A DNA stretch of 64,000 nt from assembly GCF_000297395.2 (NCBI RefSeq), contig NZ_HF570108.1, positions 2,448,101 through 2,512,100 of the forward strand, written 5' to 3'. The DNA is from Micromonospora lupini str. Lupac 08. Its GTDB lineage: Bacteria > Actinomycetota > Actinomycetes > Mycobacteriales > Micromonosporaceae. Position numbers and translations under genes: made by a program. Of the stretch, positions 50,936 through 59,988 are shown piece by piece; the stretch's first letter is position 1; each line of letters starts with the position of its first letter. Under the pieces are notes generated by a model, which was not told where the DNA came from, did no database searches, and saw only the letters and a program-made list of their open reading frames with translations.

Positions 50936-51967
50936 TCATCGCGATGCTGCGGGAACAGCGGGCTGGGGGTCGGCGGGCGCGGCGGTGTCGTCCGCGCGGC
51001 CGGTCACCTCGGCGAGCGCCGTGGCCTGGTGCGGGTCGTCGGTCGCCTCGGCGAGCGCCGGGGCCTGGTGCGGGCCGTCGGTCACCTCGGCGAGGGCCGC
51101 ATCCTCGGCCGGGTCGCCGGTGATCTCGGCGAGGGCCGCATCCTCGGCCGGGTCGCCGGTGATCTCGGCGAGGGCCGCGTCCTCGGCCGGGTCGCGTCGC
51201 CGCCACCGGCTGACAAGCCAGCCGATCGCCGCGCCGCCGCCCAGGCCGGCCAGCAGCCCACCGGCGAGCATCGCGTCCGCGTCGCCGGACTCCTCGCCGG
51301 AGCCACCCGACCCGCCCACCGCCGCGCCGCCGGCAGCGCTGTCACCGCCAGCAGTGTCGGCGGGACCGTTCGCCGCGCCGGCCGCCGGAGCGCCGTGCCC
51401 GCCGTGTCCGGCCGGTCCGGCCGCGCCCGCCGCCGCGGGCAGCAGCGTCAGCACCGGGGCCCGGTGCGCGCCGCCGGCGTCCGCCCACCGGACGACGGTG
51501 CCGTCGGCGTACGTCTGGACGACCTCGAAGGTGAGCCGCTCCGCCTGCGGCAGGGGGCCCATGGACAGGGCCAGCCTGGCCGGGCCGGACGTGGCCGCGC
51601 CGACGCGAACCCAGGTCACCGCCGTGGCCACGGTGCTCACCCCGGACGAGTGGATGCCGGCCACCGGCGTGTCCAGCGTACGAGAGGTGATCTTGGGCGC
51701 CCAGCCGTCGACAGACATCGGGTAGACCTCGGCCACCGGGGCGTCGGCCGGCAACCGGACCTCGATCCGGGTGGTCTTCGTGCCGGCCCGCTCCTCGGGC
51801 ACGCTGAACTCCAGCCGTACGGCGTCACCCTGCCGTGCCTCGGTCGGGGTGGTCGTCACGTCCGCGGCGTGCGCCGCCGTACCGGGCCAGAGCAGCAGCC
51901 CCGCGGCGGTCAGCGCGGTCACCGCCGCGATCCGCCGCGGGCGGCCTCCGCCGTGCGTGCTCGCCAT
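50936..51967 (-). CDS. DUF1775 (YcnI-like) membrane-anchored protein with repeat tail
   Basis: A 343-residue exported protein. After a signal peptide (about 1-35, ending TAAHA) comes a DUF1775/YcnI domain (about 36-165) with VTTTPTEARQGDAVRLEFSV and AVAEVYPMSVDGW-like segments; YcnI proteins bind copper and lie near copper genes, but here no copper gene is next to it. A Gly/Ala-rich linker follows, then one membrane helix near LAGGLLAGLGGGAAIGWLVS with RWRRR after it. The cytoplasmic tail has five 13-residue units (DPAEDAALAEITG type). The N-terminal His seen in some YcnI proteins is not evident at the mature start. ATG 51967 is the start. Confidence 0.85.
   Translation of the reverse strand: MASTHGGGRPRRIAAVTALTAAGLLLWPGTAAHAADVTTTPTEARQGDAVRLEFSVPEERAGTKTTRIEVRLPADAPVAEVYPMSVDGWAPKITSRTLDTPVAGIHSSGVSTVATAVTWVRVGAATSGPARLALSMGPLPQAERLTFEVVQTYADGTVVRWADAGGAHRAPVLTLLPAAAGAAGPAGHGGHGAPAAGAANGPADTAGGDSAAGGAAVGGSGGSGEESGDADAMLAGGLLAGLGGGAAIGWLVSRWRRRDPAEDAALAEITGDPAEDAALAEITGDPAEDAALAEVTDGPHQAPALAEATDDPHQATALAEVTGRADDTAAPADPQPAVPAASR
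51003..51197. repeat. Five 39-bp tandem units inside the DUF1775 gene
   Basis: Units are at 51003, 51042, 51081, 51120 and 51159, each 39 bases. The last three are almost identical, the first two diverged. Each encodes 13 residues, so expansion keeps the frame. Confidence 0.9.
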
Positions 51968-52144
51968 CTCGTGCCCCCATCCGTCTCGACGCGACCGGCA
52001 CCGGTTTCCGGCCACACCCTGTAGTTCGGCTCGGAGGCGCGAAAGGTTCAACGCGAGCCGTCTGGAAGGCGCCGACGGTGCGACCGATAGCATCGGCCAA
52101 GAGCCGAGGATCGGCACCGTTTCGTACTGCTTGGAGGAGTCACC

Positions 52145-54154
52145 GTGTCCGCACCCCGTACCCCCGCCGTGGCCGACCCTGTCGTCGTCGCCGCCGGGAC
52201 GACGGCGGCCGACGCGGTGGCCGCGGCCGGACTGCCCGCGAACGGCCCCAAGGCGATCGTCGTGGTCCGCGACCCGCAGGGTCAGCTGCGCGACCTGGAC
52301 TGGTCGCCGGCCGAGGAGACGACCGTGGAGCCGGTCAGCCTGGACTCGCCGGACGGGCTCAACGTGCTGCGCCACTCCACCGCGCACGTGCTCGCGCAGG
52401 CTGTGCAGGACGTCTTCCCCGAGGCCAAGCTGGGCATCGGCCCGCCCATCGAGAACGGCTTCTACTACGACTTCGACGTCGCCAAGCCGTTCCAGCCCGA
52501 TGACCTCAGCAAGATCGAGAAGCGCATGCAGGAGATCGTCAAGAGCGGGCAGCGGTTCCGTCGTCGCCGCTTCGGCAGCCTGGACGAGGCGCGCGCCGAG
52601 CTGGCCGACGAGCCGTTCAAGCTGGAGCTGATCGAGGTCAAGGGCGAGGGCCTGGACACCGACGAGGTGATGGAGGTCGGCGGCGGCGAGCTGACCATCT
52701 ACGACAACCTCGACGCCAAGGAGGACAAGGTCTGCTGGTCGGACCTGTGCCGGGGCCCGCACCTGCCGACCACCCGACTGATCGGCGCGTTCAAGCTGAT
52801 GCGCTCCGCCGCCGCGTACTGGCGCGGGTCGGAGAAGAACCCCCAACTGCAGCGGGTGTACGGCACCGCGTGGCCGACCCGCGACGAGCTCAAGGCGTAC
52901 CTGAAGCTGTTGGAGGAGGCCGCCCGGCGCGACCACCGCAAGCTCGGCGCGGACCTGGACCTGTTCAGCTTCCCCGACGAGATCGGCTCCGGCCTCGCGG
53001 TCTTCCACCCCAAGGGCGGCATCATCCGCCGGGAGATGGAGCACTACTCGCGGCGGCGGCACGAGGAGGCGGGGTACGAGTTCGTCAACACCCCGCACAT
53101 CACCAAGGCGCAGCTGTTCCAGACCTCCGGTCACCTGCCGTACTACGCGGACACCATGTTCCCGCCCATGCAGTTGGAGGGCGCGGACTACTACCTCAAG
53201 GCCATGAACTGCCCGATGCACAACCTGATCTTCAGGGCGCGCGGGCGGTCGTACCGGGAGCTGCCGCTGCGGATGTTCGAGTTCGGCACGGTCTACCGGT
53301 ACGAGAAGTCCGGCGTGGTGCACGGCCTGACCCGGGTCCGCGGCCTCACCCAGGACGACTCGCACATCTACTGCACCCGCGAGCAGATGGCCGGCGAGCT
53401 GACCACGCTGCTCAGCTTCGTGCTGGACCTGCTGCGCGACTACGGGCTGGACGACTTCTACCTGGAGCTGTCGACCCGGGACGACTCGCCAAAGTTCATC
53501 GGCGCGGACGAGGACTGGGCGGAGGCGACCGAGGCGCTGCGGACCGCCGCCGAGACCTCCGGCCTGGACCTGGTGCCCGACCCGGGCGGCGCGGCGTTCT
53601 ACGGGCCGAAGATCTCCGTGCAGGCGCGGGACGCGATCGGCCGGACCTGGCAGTTGTCCACCCTTCAGGTCGACTTCAACCAGCCGGAGCGGTTCGGTCT
53701 GGAGTACCAGGCAGCCGACGGCAGCCGGCAGCGGCCCGTCATGATCCACCGGGCGCTGTTCGGGTCGATCGAACGGTTCTTCGGGGTGCTCACCGAGCAC
53801 TACGCGGGCGCGTTCCCGGCCTGGCTGGCACCGGTGCAGGTGGTCGGCATCCCGATCCGCGAGGACCACACCGACTACCTGCACGGCTTCCTCGCGGCGC
53901 TGCGCGCCGAGGGCATCCGGGCCCAGGTGGACGCGGGTGACGACCGGATGCAGAAGAAGATCCGTACCGCCCAGCAGCAGAAGATCCCGTTCATGGTGAT
54001 CGCCGGTGACGACGACGTGGCCGCCGGCACGGTCTCCTTCCGCTACCGCGACGGCTCCCAGCGCAACGGGGTGCCGATCGCCGAGGCGGTCACCCACGTC
54101 CTCGACGTGGTCAGCTCACGGACCAACATCGGCCCCTCCGCCGCCGCCGAGTAG
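52145..54154 (+). CDS. thrS: Threonyl-tRNA synthetase
   Basis: A 669-residue class II aminoacyl-tRNA synthetase that charges tRNA-Thr. From the N-terminus: a TGS-like domain (about 1-70), the editing domain with [20 protein letters not shown], the catalytic core with [40 protein letters not shown] and [20 protein letters not shown], and the C-terminal anticodon-binding domain ending [32 protein letters not shown] precedes the GTG at 52145. The 177 bp upstream show no T-box by eye. A long palindrome follows. In several actinobacteria it is next to the HIT gene, as it nearly is here. Confidence 0.96.
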   Translation: MSAPRTPAVADPVVVAAGTTAADAVAAAGLPANGPKAIVVVRDPQGQLRDLDWSPAEETTVEPVSLDSPDGLNVLRHSTAHVLAQAVQDVFPEAKLGIGPPIENGFYYDFDVAKPFQPDDLSKIEKRMQEIVKSGQRFRRRRFGSLDEARAELADEPFKLELIEVKGEGLDTDEVMEVGGGELTIYDNLDAKEDKVCWSDLCRGPHLPTTRLIGAFKLMRSAAAYWRGSEKNPQLQRVYGTAWPTRDELKAYLKLLEEAARRDHRKLGADLDLFSFPDEIGSGLAVFHPKGGIIRREMEHYSRRRHEEAGYEFVNTPHITKAQLFQTSGHLPYYADTMFPPMQLEGADYYLKAMNCPMHNLIFRARGRSYRELPLRMFEFGTVYRYEKSGVVHGLTRVRGLTQDDSHIYCTREQMAGELTTLLSFVLDLLRDYGLDDFYLELSTRDDSPKFIGADEDWAEATEALRTAAETSGLDLVPDPGGAAFYGPKISVQARDAIGRTWQLSTLQVDFNQPERFGLEYQAADGSRQRPVMIHRALFGSIERFFGVLTEHYAGAFPAWLAPVQVVGIPIREDHTDYLHGFLAALRAEGIRAQVDAGDDRMQKKIRTAQQQKIPFMVIAGDDDVAAGTVSFRYRDGSQRNGVPIAEAVTHVLDVVSSRTNIGPSAAAE

Positions 54155-54193
54155 CGCGACCGCCGCACGGCCCGCGAGCCGCTCGCGTGCCGC

Positions 54194-54270
54194 ATGATCG
54201 CACTCGATCCAGGACGTAGTGGCCTCCCCGGCGCGGGAGGCCACTACGTCCATGTTCGAGCCCTGATCAT
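54194..54270. repeat. Long palindrome, paralogue of the 42158 repeat
   Basis: GACGTAGTGGCCTCCC (54213-54228) pairs exactly with GGGAGGCCACTACGTC (54235-54250). ATGATC at 54194 and GATCAT ending at 54270 close it, with CTCGA and TCGAG inside. Core GTGGCCTCC/GGAGGCCAC and flanks match the repeat at 42158. It lies between the thrS stop and a convergent gene end. Confidence 0.85.
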
Positions 54271-54311
54271 CCCCGGCCCGGGTGGCGCCCGGAGGCGGGC
54301 GACGGCCGGTG

Positions 54312-55040
54312 TCAGATGCCGCAGGTGGGCGCGGACCAGCCGCCGACAGCCGCCACGTGGGTGTGGTCGTTGTGGTCCGGGTAGCCGGGGCCGAGGATCT
54401 GGCCGAAGCCGTGGCTGCGGGCCTGCTGGGCCAGCCGGCACAGCGACGGTGAGCCGACCAGGTCCACCGCGTCGCCGTACAGGTGCCGGCTGTTCGACGC
54501 CCCGCCGACCGCGCTGTTGCAGGCGTAGCTGCGGAAGCTGCTGCTGATCGCGATGGGCACGTCGCCGAGGGCGTGCCGCAGCGCCTGGAGCTTCCACATC
54601 GAGACGAGCGCGTTGGCGCGGGCGGTGCTCGCCGCGACCGCTCCGCCGGCCCAGGTGCTGTTGCAGTTGTTCAGCTCCGCGTAGCTGAAGTTGACGGGTG
54701 TGCAGTCGTCGTCCTGGAGGGCGTACAGCCGGTTGAAGGTCTGCGGGCCGGCGACGCCGTCCGCGCCCAGTCCGTACGCCTGCTGGAAGCGGATCACCGC
54801 GGACCGGGTCGCCGGGCCGTAGGCCCCGTCGATGGTGAGCACGGCGCCGTAGCCGGGGTAGCCGGCGACGCGGATCTGGAGTTGCCGGACGTCCTCGCCG
54901 GACATCCCCTGGGAGAGGGTGCGACCCCAGGTGTAGCAGCCGTCGGCGTGTGCCGCGCTGGCGGTGAGGGTGACCCCGGTCACCGTGGTGGCGGCGGCCA
55001 GCGCGAGCGCCGCGATGACCCTGCCGAGCCGTCGGATCAT
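54312..55040 (-). CDS. Secreted zinc D-Ala-D-Ala carboxypeptidase (M15-like) with peptidoglycan-binding domain
   Basis: A 242-residue exported enzyme. The signal peptide (about 1-32) starts MIRRLGRVIAALALAAATTV. A PG_binding_1 domain follows (about 40-105: LSQGMSGEDVRQLQIRVAGY, then AYGLGADGVAGPQTFNRLYA). The M15-type peptidase domain comes next, with the zinc ligands in NSRHLYGDAVDLVGSPSLCR (His, Asp) and DHNDHTHVAAVGGW (His). This order is that of Streptomyces albus G zinc DD-carboxypeptidase, which trims peptidoglycan cross-links. The ATG at 55040 is chosen over ATG 55052 because GGAGAG lies five bases before it. It is convergent with thrS. Confidence 0.88.
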   Translation of the reverse strand: MIRRLGRVIAALALAAATTVTGVTLTASAAHADGCYTWGRTLSQGMSGEDVRQLQIRVAGYPGYGAVLTIDGAYGPATRSAVIRFQQAYGLGADGVAGPQTFNRLYALQDDDCTPVNFSYAELNNCNSTWAGGAVAASTARANALVSMWKLQALRHALGDVPIAISSSFRSYACNSAVGGASNSRHLYGDAVDLVGSPSLCRLAQQARSHGFGQILGPGYPDHNDHTHVAAVGGWSAPTCGI

Positions 55041-55180
55041 GAAGCTCTCCATTCATTGATTCAAGTGCCTGAATGCATGGAAGTTTCATGTCTGGGTGTT
55101 AATCCGTCAACAACTTGCAGCAAGGAGTTTCCCGGTGACGGGTGTCGCGGCCCGCCCGCACGGCTCCGTAGGATCGGCTC

Positions 55181-55729
55181 GTGACAGGGGCGGAGCGGCA
55201 CACGGACAGCGACGGCATGGCGGACGGCCTGGAACGGCTCTGGACGCCGCACCGGATGACCTACATCTCCGGCGAGGACCGCCCGGCCGAGGGCTACGAG
55301 AAACCGACCGGCTGCCCGTTCTGTCTGGCCCCCGGGCTCCCGCCGGAGGAGAGCCTGGTGGTGGCCCGCGGCGAGCACGTCTTCGTGGTGCTCAACCTCT
55401 ACCCGTACAACCCGGGGCACCTGCTGGTCTGTCCGTACCGGCACGTCGCCGACTACACCGACCTCGACGAGCCGGAGACCGCCGAGCTCGCCTCGTACAC
55501 CCAGGCGGCGATGCGGGTGGTCCGCACGGTGAGCAACGCGCACGGCTTCAACCTGGGCATGAACCAGGGCGGGGTGGCCGGCGCCGGCATCGCCGCCCAC
55601 CTGCACCAGCACGTGGTGCCGCGCTGGGGTGGCGACGCGAACTTCATGCCGGTGATCGGCCGCACCAAGGTGCTGCCGCAACTGCTCGGCGACACCCGCG
55701 ACCTGCTCGCCCGCGCCTGGCCGTCCTGA
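55181..55729 (+). CDS. HIT domain protein (AP4A phosphorylase-like)
   Basis: A 182-residue HIT-family nucleotide hydrolase/transferase. The catalytic triad motif is HLHQHVVPRW, preceded by FNLGMNQGGVAGAGIAA; the N-terminal YEKPTGCPFCLAP may bind zinc. It corresponds to the actinobacterial HIT gene that in mycobacteria (Rv2613c) has been described as a diadenosine tetraphosphate phosphorylase and lies between thrS and pgsA. Here it is separated from pgsA by four genes. The GTG at 55181 is the start, with no strong ribosome site. Confidence 0.9.
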   Translation: MTGAERHTDSDGMADGLERLWTPHRMTYISGEDRPAEGYEKPTGCPFCLAPGLPPEESLVVARGEHVFVVLNLYPYNPGHLLVCPYRHVADYTDLDEPETAELASYTQAAMRVVRTVSNAHGFNLGMNQGGVAGAGIAAHLHQHVVPRWGGDANFMPVIGRTKVLPQLLGDTRDLLARAWPS

Positions 55730-55774
55730 CCCGCCGGGCCTGACCCCGCCGGCGCGAGGACCGCGCCGGTCCGG

Positions 55775-56269
55775 CTAGTCGGCGCGCAGCAGGTCGGCCA
55801 GCTCCGACCAGCTCTCCACGCGGTGTACGAGCGGCAGCAGCGCGGCGTGCGCGGCGACCTCCGCCGGGCGGGGCCGGAACAGGTAGCGGTGCGGCACCGA
55901 GTCGAGGTAGCCGAGCACCTCCAGCCTGTCGTCCACGAAGTGGGTCAGGCCGAGCCGCTGGGCGATCGGCGCCTTGGCCGGCCGCGTCCGGCAGAAGTGC
56001 ACCCGGTCGACGGGGATCCCGGTGCGGACGGTGAAATCGTGGTGGGCCAGCCACTCCCGGGTCCGCCGCTCGGTGGACTCGCCGCACTTGGAGACGAGGT
56101 GGACCTCGTCGAACGCCGGCCCGAGCGCCGCGAGCGCGTCGAACGCCCCGTCGACCATGGGGGTGCGCAGGTAGTGCGCGCCGAAGAACGACGTGTCGGC
56201 GTCGTCGTCGGCCGGTTCGATGAGCACACCGCCGATGTCCACGCCCAGCCGTCGCATGGCGTCGATCAT
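55775..56269 (-). CDS. HAD-like hydrolase-fold protein
   Basis: A 164-residue protein resembling small HAD-superfamily phosphatases. Motif I reads GVDIGGVLIEPADDDAD, in which the usual second Asp (DxD) is replaced by Gly, so phosphatase activity is doubtful. Motif II is likely VHLVSKCGESTERR and motif IV region GLTHFVDDRLEVLGYLDS. The family is similar to uncharacterised 'HAD-like' actinomycete proteins. The ATG at 56269 is used; ATG 56257 is also possible. It is convergent with the HIT gene and divergent from the aldo/keto reductase gene. Confidence 0.75.
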   Translation of the reverse strand: MIDAMRRLGVDIGGVLIEPADDDADTSFFGAHYLRTPMVDGAFDALAALGPAFDEVHLVSKCGESTERRTREWLAHHDFTVRTGIPVDRVHFCRTRPAKAPIAQRLGLTHFVDDRLEVLGYLDSVPHRYLFRPRPAEVAAHAALLPLVHRVESWSELADLLRAD

Positions 56270-56354
56270 GCCGTACGGCGTCGGGGCGCGCGTACCGCGA
56301 ATCCGCGTCCGGAGTTGCTACGCCCCGGCCCGGGGAAGGTGGCACGATCGGCCG

Positions 56355-57413
56355 ATGGCAGTGACGACACGGGTGTTGGGGCGCAGCGGCATCGAGGTCA
56401 GCGCCCTCGGCATGGGGTGCTGGGCGATCGCCGGCCCCTGGGCGGAGGGCAGTCAGCCGCTGGGCTGGGGCGCGGTCGACGACGACGAGTCGGTTCGCGC
56501 GGTACGCCGGGCGCTGGAGGAGGGCATCACCCTCTTCGACACCGCCGACACGTACGGCGCGGGGCACGGCGAGCGGGTGCTGGGGCGGGCGCTCGTCGGC
56601 CGCCGGGACGAGGCCGTGATCGCCACCAAGTGGGGTTACACGTTCGACGAGGCGACCCGGCAGGCGACCGGGGAGGACGCGTCACCGGCGTACCTGCGGC
56701 GGGCCGTGACGGCGTCGCTGCGCCGGCTGGGCACCGACCGGATCGACCTCTATCAGCTGCACCTGGCCGACCTGCCGGTGCCCCGCGCGGAGGCGCTTGT
56801 CGGCGTCTGCGAGGACCTGGTCGCCGAGGGCCTGATCCGGGCGTACGGGTGGAGCACCGACCGCCCGGACCGGGCCGCCGTCTTCGGGCACGCCGCCTCC
56901 GGCGCCACCGCCGTGCAGCACGCCCTGTCGGTGCTGCGCGACGCCCCCGAGGTGCTCGCCGTCTGCGACAAGTACGACCTGGCCAGCGTCAACCAGGGGC
57001 CGCTCGGGATGGGCCTGCTCACCGGCAAGTACACGGCCGCCTCGACGTTGCCCCGCGACGACGTACGCGGGTTGGCGCCGGGCTGGCTGGAGTGGTTCCG
57101 CGGAGGCCGTCCCGCGCCGGAGTGGCTGCGCCGGGTCGCTGCGGTCCGCGCCGCGCTGACCGCCGACGGCCGTACCCTCGCCCAGGGCGCGCTGGGCTGG
57201 ATCTGGGCGCGCAGCGGGCGCACCATCCCGATCCCCGGCTGCCGTACGGTCGCCCAGGTCGAGGAGAACGCCGCCGCGCTGCGTTGGGGCCCGCTGGCGC
57301 CGGACCAGTTCGTCGAGGTGGAACGCCAGCTCGCCGCCCTGCGCACCGCCGCGCTACGCGACGCCGACCGCCCACACTGGCCGCGTCCCACCCACCCCAC
57401 CACCCACCCCTGA
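56355..57413 (+). CDS. Aldo/keto reductase
   Basis: A 352-residue NADPH-dependent oxidoreductase. The catalytic residues lie in ITLFDTADTYGAGHGERVLG (Asp, Tyr), VIATKWGYTF (Lys) and IDLYQLHLADLP (His). The cofactor end is RTIPIPGCRTVAQVEENAAA. It is longer than the aldo/keto reductase at 44408 because of an extended loop with FDEATRQATGEDASPAYLRR. Substrate is unknown. The ATG at 56355 lies before VTTRVLGRSGIEVSALGMGC. A 16-bp perfect palindrome follows eight bases after its stop. Confidence 0.9.
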   Translation: MAVTTRVLGRSGIEVSALGMGCWAIAGPWAEGSQPLGWGAVDDDESVRAVRRALEEGITLFDTADTYGAGHGERVLGRALVGRRDEAVIATKWGYTFDEATRQATGEDASPAYLRRAVTASLRRLGTDRIDLYQLHLADLPVPRAEALVGVCEDLVAEGLIRAYGWSTDRPDRAAVFGHAASGATAVQHALSVLRDAPEVLAVCDKYDLASVNQGPLGMGLLTGKYTAASTLPRDDVRGLAPGWLEWFRGGRPAPEWLRRVAAVRAALTADGRTLAQGALGWIWARSGRTIPIPGCRTVAQVEENAAALRWGPLAPDQFVEVERQLAALRTAALRDADRPHWPRPTHPTTHP

Positions 57414-57420
57414 CGACCGC

Positions 57421-57456
57421 CCTCCATGATCGGCCCGTCTGGGCCGATCATGGAGG
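57421..57456. repeat. Perfect 16-bp palindrome after the aldo/keto reductase
   Basis: CCTCCATGATCGGCCC at 57421-57436 pairs exactly with GGGCCGATCATGGAGG at 57441-57456, with a four-base GTCT loop. Both arms hold GATC (TGATC and GATCA). It lies eight bases after the aldo/keto reductase stop, and can terminate in both directions. Confidence 0.85.
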
Positions 57457-57564
57457 TGTGGTGCCCTCAGTCGGGCTCAGGTGACAGAGAGCGCGAGATC
57501 GCCGGGGCGGGGGTCGTCGATCAGGCACGCTGGGGACTCGGGACCGGCCGGGGCAGTTGTGCGT

Positions 57565-57635
57565 CCTTTGCTCTCCTTCAACGGGCGCACCAAGTCCGTG
57601 CCGTTTTCGTTGCGTCGGTTGAAGCAGAGCAAAGG
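57565..57635. repeat. Inverted repeat with 18-bp arms and 35-base spacer
   Basis: CCTTTGCTCTCCTTCAAC at 57565-57582 and GTTGAAGCAGAGCAAAGG at 57618-57635 pair at 17 of 18 positions. It lies in the 296-bp gap between the aldo/keto reductase and EF-G-like gene ends, near the first palindrome but of unrelated sequence. The rest of the gap shows no gene. Confidence 0.8.
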
Positions 57636-57709
57636 GCGTGCACCAGGTGCCGGCCGGGAACTGCGCGCAGGCACGGCGCGCGGGGACGGCGCGCCGGCCC
57701 GGCGTGGAG

Positions 57710-59866
57710 TCAGGGGGTGTGTTCCTTGCGAGCCTGGTCGGCCAGGTGGGCGGGCATGGGGTCGTGGCGGACGAAGTGGCGGCGGAAGGTGCCGATGCCA
57801 GCCGTCATCGAGCGCAGCTCGACGGCGTAGCGCAGCAACTCGGTCGCCGGCACCTCGGCGCGCACCAGGGTGCGGCCCTCGGTGTCCTCGTCGGGTTCGG
57901 TGCCGAGCACCCGGCCGCGCCGGCTGGACAGGTCGCCCATCACCGCGCCCACCGAGCCGTCCGGCACCCGGACGGTCACCTCGTCGATCGGTTCCAGCAG
58001 CGCCGGCTGGCCGCGCTCGGCGGCGTCGCGCAGCGCCAGCGCGCCGGCGGTCTGGAAGGCCGCGTCGGAGGAGTCGACGCTGTGCGCCTTGCCGTCGACG
58101 AGGGTGACCCGCAGGTCCACCACCGGGTGACCGGCGACGAGGCCGCGTTCCAGCTGGGCGCGGACGCCCTTCTCCACGGACGGGATGTAGTTGTGCGGCA
58201 CCGCGCCGCCGACGATCCGGTCGACGAACTCGAAACCGGCGCCGCGGGGCAGCGGCTCCACCTCGATGTCGCAGACCGCGTACTGACCGTGGCCGCCGGA
58301 CTGCTTGACGTGCCGGCCGTGCCCGGATGCCGGCACGGTGAGCGTCTCGCGCAGCGACACCTTGACCGGTTCGGTGTCCAGCTCGACGCCTCCGGCGCGC
58401 AGCCGGTCCAGCACGACGTCGGCGTGCGCCTCGCCCATGCACCAGAGCACCAGCTGGTGGGTCTCCGGGTTGCGCTCCAACCGCAGGGTGGGGTCGCCGG
58501 CGACGAGTCGGGCGAGGTTGCGGGCCAGCGCGTCCTCGTCGGCGCGGCTGCGGGCGACGATCGCCACCGGCAGCAGCGGCTCCGGCATCTCCCACGGCGC
58601 GATCAGCAGCGGGTCGTCCTTGGCCGAGACGGTGTCGCCGGTCTCCGCGCTGCCCGACTTGGTGATCGCGCAGATGTCGCCGGCCACGCACTGCGACACC
58701 TCGCGCAGGGTGGCGCCCAGCGGGGTGTAGATGTGCCCGACCCGCTCGTCGGCGTCATGGTCGGGATGCCCGCGCTCGGCCATGCCGTGTCCGCAGATGT
58801 GCACGGTCTGGTCCGGGCGCAGCGTGCCGGAGAAGACCCGGACCAGCGAGACCCGACCGACGTGGCGGTCGACGGTGGTCTTGACGACCTCGGCCACCAG
58901 CGGGCCGTCCGGGTCGCAGGTAAGCGGCGGGCGGGGCGAGCCGTCCACGCCGGTGACGGCCGGGAGATCGTGCTCCAGCGGAGACGGGAACGCGGCGGTC
59001 AGCACCTCCAGCAGCACGTCCAGCCCGACGCCGGTCTCGGCGCAGACCGGCACGACGGGGTAGAAGTGGCCCCGGGCGACGGCCTTCTCCAGGTCGTCGA
59101 TGAGCACCTCGTCGCTGATCTCCTCGCCGTCGAGGTAGCGGTCCATGAGGGTCTCGTCCTCGCTCTCGGCGATGATCCCCTCGATCAGCTCGTCGCGGGA
59201 CTCGTCGATGGCCCGCTGGTGCTCCGGGTCCGGGTCGCGGACGTCGGCGGGGAGCCCGGCGGAGTAGTCGAAGACCCGTCGGGTGATCAGCCCGAGCAGG
59301 CCCTCGGTGGAGACACCGTCGTCGCCGAGCATCGGTAGGTACAGGGGCATCACGTTGTCGCCGAAGAGGCGCTGGCAGAGCGCCACCGTCTCGTCGACGT
59401 CGGCGCGGGGCTGGTCCAGTCGGGCCACCGCGACGGCACGGGGCAGGTCGACCGCCGCGCACTCCTCCCACAGCGCCACCGTGGCGGCGTCCATCCCGCC
59501 GGCCGCCGAGACGACGAACAGCGCGGCGTCGGCGGCCCGCAGACCGGCCCGCAGCTCGCCGACGAAGTCGGCGTACCCGGGGGTGTCCAGCAGATTGACC
59601 TTGATGCCGTTGTGCAGCAGCGGCGCGCAGGACAGGCTGACCGAGCGCTGCTGGCGTACGGCCGCGGGGTCGTGGTCGCCGACTGTGGTGCCGTCGGTGA
59701 CGTTGCCGGCCCGGCCGATCGTGCCGGTGGCCGCGAGCAGGGCCTCGACAAGTGTCGTCTTGCCCGCTCCGGAGTGCCCGACGAGCACCACGTTGCGAAT
59801 CCGCGCGGGTTCGGTCACCACAGGGGTGCCGCCGGTGGAACCCTTCTCCTGACTTTTCTGCGCCAT
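57710..59866 (-). CDS. Elongation factor G-like protein (EF-G2)
   Basis: A 718-residue translational GTPase-like protein. The G1 loop is VVLVGHSGAGKTTLVEALLA, the switch II region is LLDTPGYADFVGELRAGLRA. The G4 position, usually NKxD, reads ARLDQ within VAVARLDQPRADVDETVALC, which weakens guanine specificity. EF-G domains II to V follow, with GHGRHVKQSGGHGQYAVCDI in domain IV. This is the second EF-G form of actinobacteria and others (Rv0120c-like), which does not replace EF-G in translocation, and its role is uncertain. The ATG at 59866 has GGGAGG nearby. It diverges from pgsA. Confidence 0.9.
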   Translation of the reverse strand: MAQKSQEKGSTGGTPVVTEPARIRNVVLVGHSGAGKTTLVEALLAATGTIGRAGNVTDGTTVGDHDPAAVRQQRSVSLSCAPLLHNGIKVNLLDTPGYADFVGELRAGLRAADAALFVVSAAGGMDAATVALWEECAAVDLPRAVAVARLDQPRADVDETVALCQRLFGDNVMPLYLPMLGDDGVSTEGLLGLITRRVFDYSAGLPADVRDPDPEHQRAIDESRDELIEGIIAESEDETLMDRYLDGEEISDEVLIDDLEKAVARGHFYPVVPVCAETGVGLDVLLEVLTAAFPSPLEHDLPAVTGVDGSPRPPLTCDPDGPLVAEVVKTTVDRHVGRVSLVRVFSGTLRPDQTVHICGHGMAERGHPDHDADERVGHIYTPLGATLREVSQCVAGDICAITKSGSAETGDTVSAKDDPLLIAPWEMPEPLLPVAIVARSRADEDALARNLARLVAGDPTLRLERNPETHQLVLWCMGEAHADVVLDRLRAGGVELDTEPVKVSLRETLTVPASGHGRHVKQSGGHGQYAVCDIEVEPLPRGAGFEFVDRIVGGAVPHNYIPSVEKGVRAQLERGLVAGHPVVDLRVTLVDGKAHSVDSSDAAFQTAGALALRDAAERGQPALLEPIDEVTVRVPDGSVGAVMGDLSSRRGRVLGTEPDEDTEGRTLVRAEVPATELLRYAVELRSMTAGIGTFRRHFVRHDPMPAHLADQARKEHTP

Positions 59867-59988
59867 GGGGCGCACCTCCCTCAGCCGGTGGTGGGTGGCG
59901 ACTGCCGCGCGACGGGAAGCGGCCCGGGGCGAGTGCGCGGCAGTATCCTCCGGTGGTCTGCTGCACAACGGGAACGGGACGGGCGGGC

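Noticed and set aside
51003..51197. CRISPR-like array
   Set aside because: The units are contiguous, without spacers, in frame within a protein gene.
51968..52144. Possible T-box leader before thrS
   Set aside because: I could not find a T-box consensus or a terminator helix; the region is short for one and actinobacterial T-boxes are known mainly for ileS.
50936..54097. 1053-residue minus-strand frame over thrS and the DUF1775 gene
   Set aside because: The upstream two thirds are antisense to thrS; the real gene starts at the signal peptide ATG at 51967.
57638..59338. 566-residue plus-strand frame opposite the EF-G2 gene
   Set aside because: The composition (His, Gly, Arg, Val rich) is that of an antisense shadow, and the minus strand encodes intact EF-G motifs.
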